This document shows, piece after piece, positions 10,603-12,851 of a stretch of DNA of 12,851 nt (position 1 is its first letter; each line of letters opens with the position of its first letter). Under the pieces are notes generated by a model. That model was not told where the DNA came from. It searched no databases and saw nothing but the letters and a program-made list of their open reading frames with translations. Made by a program: the position numbers and the translations under genes. The stretch lies in contig CAAFXN010000174.1 in NCBI GenBank assembly GCA_900766775.1, positions 1 through 12,851 on the forward strand, written 5' to 3'. The DNA comes from Bacteroidales bacterium (GTDB lineage Bacteria; Bacteroidota; Bacteroidia; Bacteroidales; Paludibacteraceae).

Positions 10603-11229
10603 TTATCGTGTGCTTGCGGGTGCTTCTGATTCGGGCAGGATGCGGAGTTCCTTCCAAACGGCGGCGGATTGGTAGGCTTCGAGAGCCTCGTCCGGCACAT
10701 AGACAATGAATGACCGGTTGACCTGCTCAAATGTATGCATTGTGATAGTCGGCGGGATAAGGGAATGCAAATGTATTTCTTCTAATGTAGAACAATAGAT
10801 GAAAGCCCCATCCCCGATATGCGATACATCCCCTAAGAGAGTAACGGAAATGAGAGAGGAGCAAATGACGAAAGCCTTATCTCCAATGCTTGTTACGGAA
10901 TTTGGGATAGTTATGGAGGCGAGGGAGGAGCAACCGGAGAAAGCCCCGTCTCCAATGCGGGTTATGGAAGTGGGGAGGGTAACGGAGGCGAGGATATAGC
11001 AATCGTAGAAAGCCTCGTTCCTAATGCCGGTTACGGAGTAGGTGATGCCGTTGTATGTAACGGTTTCGGGGATGGTGGCGGCAGTGAGGTCTGAGTAGTT
11101 TCCGTTGGTTACTTCTACAGTGGTATCGCTTGTAATGTTATAGTACAAGTCACCTGATTGGAAATCGTAGGTGCGGGAGGTGGCTAGCAGGAAGACGGCA
11201 TTAAGCAAAAAAAAGGACAGGTGTTTCAT
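10603..11229 (-). CDS. Short BspA-like secreted leucine-rich-repeat protein
   Basis: A 208-residue protein of the BspA/LRR_5 type, a family of surface or secreted proteins of Bacteroidales and other host-associated organisms often linked to adhesion. Residues 1-18 form a hydrophobic signal peptide (MKHLSFFLLNAVFLLATS); the cleavage site is less clear than in the paralog. Residues 21-68 (YDFQSGDLYYN...YSVTG) match the + strand neighbour at about 83% by hand count. Four LRR units of 23 residues follow (69-90, 91-113, 114-136, 137-159), with the pattern IGDGAFSGCSSLASITIPNSVT. Residues 160-199 look like the C-terminal cap common in these proteins (YVPDEALEAYQSAAVWKELRIL). No type IX secretion C-terminal domain or membrane anchor is seen. 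A Bacteroidales promoter lies at 11378-11409, giving a leader of about 140 nt. It uses CTA and TCA codons that rpoBC avoid. Confidence 0.85.
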   Translation of the reverse strand: MKHLSFFLLNAVFLLATSRTYDFQSGDLYYNITSDTTVEVTNGNYSDLTAATIPETVTYNGITYSVTGIRNEAFYDCYILASVTLPTSITRIGDGAFSGCSSLASITIPNSVTSIGDKAFVICSSLISVTLLGDVSHIGDGAFIYCSTLEEIHLHSLIPPTITMHTFEQVNRSFIVYVPDEALEAYQSAAVWKELRILPESEAPASTR

Positions 11230-11377
11230 AATGTATTGTAGCGTGGATAGGCGGTTTGGTATTGCCGGTTTTTATGCCGATAGGGTTGGCTTTTGTTTCG
11301 GGTACTTTCGCGGCACTTTACTCCTCTTTGGTGGCGGGGGAAAGTATCTTTCCAGTTGGACGAACCCATTTTGAGGA

Positions 11378-11409
11378 CAAAGATACGCACTTTTTTTCAG
11401 ATATGCAAA
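11378..11409 (-). promoter_or_regulatory. Bacteroidales-type promoter of the - strand LRR gene
   Basis: On the - strand, TTTG (11409-11406) is followed after exactly 20 bp by TATCTTTG (11385-11378). This is a perfect match to the Bacteroidales primary sigma consensus TTTG-N19-21-TAnnTTTG. An A-tract lies in the spacer. Transcription would start near 11371 and reach the ATG at 11229 after about 140 nt. Confidence 0.8.
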
Positions 11410-11472
11410 TAAAATTTGGTTTTTAATGCGTAGTGGCGGAGTTATGGAGCAATGGGAATGTGCCGGTTGCTT

Positions 11473-11505
11473 CGGGGCGATATAGCCGTTGTGGGTTTCG
11501 CCCCG
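11473..11505. other. Hairpin between the divergent promoters
   Basis: CGGGGCGA (11473-11480) and TCGCCCCG (11498-11505) form a perfect 8-bp stem with a 17-nt loop. No T-run follows on either strand. It lies upstream of both promoters, so it would not be in either main transcript. A cruciform or an operator are possible, as is chance. Confidence 0.4.
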
Positions 11506-11588
11506 TCTTGTCCGCTGTGCTCCCGTCTTGACCATAGAGAAATAAAAGATGTTTTGCAGCACAAAATACACTTTTTCTTGCTGCTTCC

Positions 11589-11620
11589 CTTGCACAATTC
11601 GGAAAAAAGCAGTATCTTTG
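11589..11620 (+). promoter_or_regulatory. Bacteroidales-type promoter of the + strand LRR gene
   Basis: CTTG (11589-11592) is followed after exactly 20 bp by TATCTTTG (11613-11620), matching the -33/-7 consensus with one mismatch in the -33 box. The spacer contains AAAAAAG, as in the - strand promoter. Transcription would begin near 11627 and leave a leader of about 120 nt before ATG 11746. Confidence 0.75.
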
Positions 11621-11745
11621 CCCCGCGAAATCGGGTAATCGGTTTCGTGTAGTCTTTGTCTGTTTGTCCTTGTCGCACGAAGACTTGCAGGGTGCATATA
11701 ATATCAGCCAACAAAACTGATTATTCACATAAAATCACTACGATT

Positions 11746-12851
11746 ATGAAACACAAATCCTCTGTTCTGCTTTTGGTAGCCCTGTTGACCACATTAAGCG
11801 CCCGCGCCTACGATTTCCAAGCGGGTGACTTGTGCTATAACATTACAAGTGCTACTACCGTGGAAGTAACCAACGGAAACTATTCAGATCTCACTACCGC
11901 TATCATTCCCGAGAGCGTTACTTATAGCGGCACTACATACTCCGTAACAGGCGTTGGGGACGATGCTTTCTTCCATTGCTCCACCCTCACCTCCCTCACC
12001 ATCCCTAACTCAGTAAAGAGCATTGGCAACTATGCGTTCTATTACTGCTCCTTCCTCACCTCTATCACCATTCCCGCATCCGTAACAAGCATTGGAGCGT
12101 ATGCGTTTGTTTGTACCTCCCTCACATCCCTTGTTATCCCCAAGTCCGTAACAAGTATTGGAGGAGGTGCGTTCCGAAGGTGCTCTTCCCTAACTTCCAT
12201 AGTCGTAGAGAGTGGCAATCCGGTGTATGATTCTCGCGATAACTGCAATGCTGTTATAGAGACGGAGACCCATGCACTTATTGCAGGTTGTCAATCAACT
12301 ACTATTCCCAACTCTGTAAAAAGCATTGGAGAGTATGCTTTCGAGGATTGCTATTCCCTCACCTCCATCACCATTCCCGCCTCAGTAACAAGCATTGGAC
12401 AGTATGCGTTCAGTATGTGTACTTCACTTATATCTTTCACCGTTCCAAACTCTGTAACAAGCATTGGAGGAGATGCGTTCCGGGATGTACCCGGCGTAGT
12501 ATATAACGGTACTGCCACAGGAGCACCTTGGGGAGCAAAAAGTGTAAATGGGTATGTGGATGGCTATTTTGTGTATGCTGACGAAACGAAGACAACATTA
12601 TTAGCCTGTAGCGCTGCTGCTAAGGGGGAAATCACCATCCCTAACTTAGTAAAAACTATTGGAGATAGGGCATTAAGTAATTGCTCTTCTCTTACCTCTA
12701 TTACCATCCCCAACTCCGTAACAATCATTGGAAATGAGATTTTCGAACACTGCTCCTCTCTTACCTCAGTCATCATCCCCAATTCAGTAAAAAGCATTGG
12801 AGACGCTGTTTTCCAGTATTGTTATTCCCTTACCTCCATCACCATTCCCAA
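11746..12851 (+). CDS. BspA-like secreted leucine-rich-repeat protein, 3' end outside window
   Basis: The frame is open from ATG 11746 to the last base, giving 368 visible residues. Residues 1-21 are a signal peptide ending in a good signal peptidase I site (LSARA, then YDF). Residues 22-69 are the conserved N-terminal segment shared with the - strand paralog. LRR_5 units follow, of the form SIGxYAFxxCSSLTSITIPNSVT. One unit (SIGAYAFVCTSLTSLVIPKSVT, 115-136) is one residue short. Two non-LRR insertions interrupt the repeats: ESGNPVYDSRDNCNAVIETE (155-174), and a stretch around 251-296 with VVYNGTATGAPWGAKSVNGY and VYADETKTTLLACSAA. Both insertion types are, to my knowledge, common in Bacteroidales BspA-like proteins. 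The C-terminus is missing, so a T9SS sorting domain or other anchor cannot be judged. TTA, CTA and TCA codons occur freely, unlike in rpoBC. Function is probably surface exposure and adhesion, by family inference. Confidence 0.88.
   Translation, partial: MKHKSSVLLLVALLTTLSARAYDFQAGDLCYNITSATTVEVTNGNYSDLTTAIIPESVTYSGTTYSVTGVGDDAFFHCSTLTSLTIPNSVKSIGNYAFYYCSFLTSITIPASVTSIGAYAFVCTSLTSLVIPKSVTSIGGGAFRRCSSLTSIVVESGNPVYDSRDNCNAVIETETHALIAGCQSTTIPNSVKSIGEYAFEDCYSLTSITIPASVTSIGQYAFSMCTSLISFTVPNSVTSIGGDAFRDVPGVVYNGTATGAPWGAKSVNGYVDGYFVYADETKTTLLACSAAAKGEITIPNLVKTIGDRALSNCSSLTSITIPNSVTIIGNEIFEHCSSLTSVIIPNSVKSIGDAVFQYCYSLTSITIP

Larger units (their letters stand above)
11230..11745. other. Divergent promoter region between two BspA-like genes
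   Basis: This 516-bp region separates the starts of the two divergent LRR genes. It holds one promoter per direction, an 8-bp-stem hairpin roughly midway (11473-11505), and two leaders of about 140 nt (- strand) and 120 nt (+ strand). The leaders show little similarity apart from the ATGAAACAC start context. No conserved gene is seen; short frames here have no recognisable family. Confidence 0.75.

Noticed and set aside
10229..10603. CRISPR-like array in the spacer
   Set aside because: Units are only 8-11 bp, contiguous or palindromic, without 25-40 bp spacers or adjacent cas genes.
10394..10730. - strand frames containing FPPFKGGLGRV-like strings
   Set aside because: These come from the CCCTCCCT palindromic modules and partly overlap the LRR gene in another frame; such strings are typical of translated intergenic repeats.
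10799..10999. + strand frame of EAREEQ-like repeats inside the - strand LRR gene
   Set aside because: It is the antisense shadow of the LRR coding repeats; equivalent shadows occur opposite the other LRR gene at 12042-12248 and 12564-12797.
11272..11728. Short - strand frames in the divergent promoter region
   Set aside because: They overlap both promoters and a hairpin, lack a recognisable domain, and overlap each other in different frames.

Overview
The window looks like a chromosomal segment from a member of the Bacteroidales (Bacteroidota); the family cannot be fixed by reading alone. Three things support this: the RNA polymerase subunits have Bacteroidota-type lengths and insertions, the genes are preceded by A/T-rich leaders rather than Shine-Dalgarno sites, and two perfect Bacteroidales-type -7 promoter elements (TAnnTTTG, here TATCTTTG) lie upstream of two BspA-like leucine-rich-repeat surface proteins.

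Left part (1-9844, + strand): the conserved ribosomal protein/RNA polymerase cluster, in order rplA (5' end missing), rplJ, rplL, rpoB, rpoC. L1, L10 and L7/L12 build the ribosomal stalks, and beta and beta' form the catalytic core of RNA polymerase. A small hairpin sits between rplJ and rplL. A pair of tandem hairpins, the second a textbook intrinsic terminator, sits between rplL and rpoB, and so could set the ratio of ribosomal protein to polymerase transcripts. A strong terminator follows rpoC.

Middle (9845-10602): about 760 bp without a credible gene, lying between convergent genes and unusually dense in repeats. It holds an 11-12 bp degenerate tandem array, several hairpins, a 37 bp imperfect inverted repeat whose arms are each three 8-bp units and whose loop starts with 20 bp of strictly alternating pyrimidine/purine, and two related modules, each a CCCTCCCT palindrome followed by three 11-bp repeats.

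Right part (10603-12851): two paralogous secreted BspA-like LRR proteins in divergent orientation, a short complete one on the - strand and a longer one on the + strand that runs off the window. Their secreted N-terminal regions are about 83% identical, and each has its own promoter with identical -7 element and identical 20-nt spacer, plus a leader of roughly 120-140 nt. They use the TTA, CTA and TCA codons that rpoB and rpoC almost completely avoid, which fits lower expression or a different history.

I see no CRISPR array, transposase, integrase, phage gene, tRNA or rRNA. Most of the window is ordinary core genome; the parts worth a second look are the repeat-rich convergent spacer and the divergent BspA pair.
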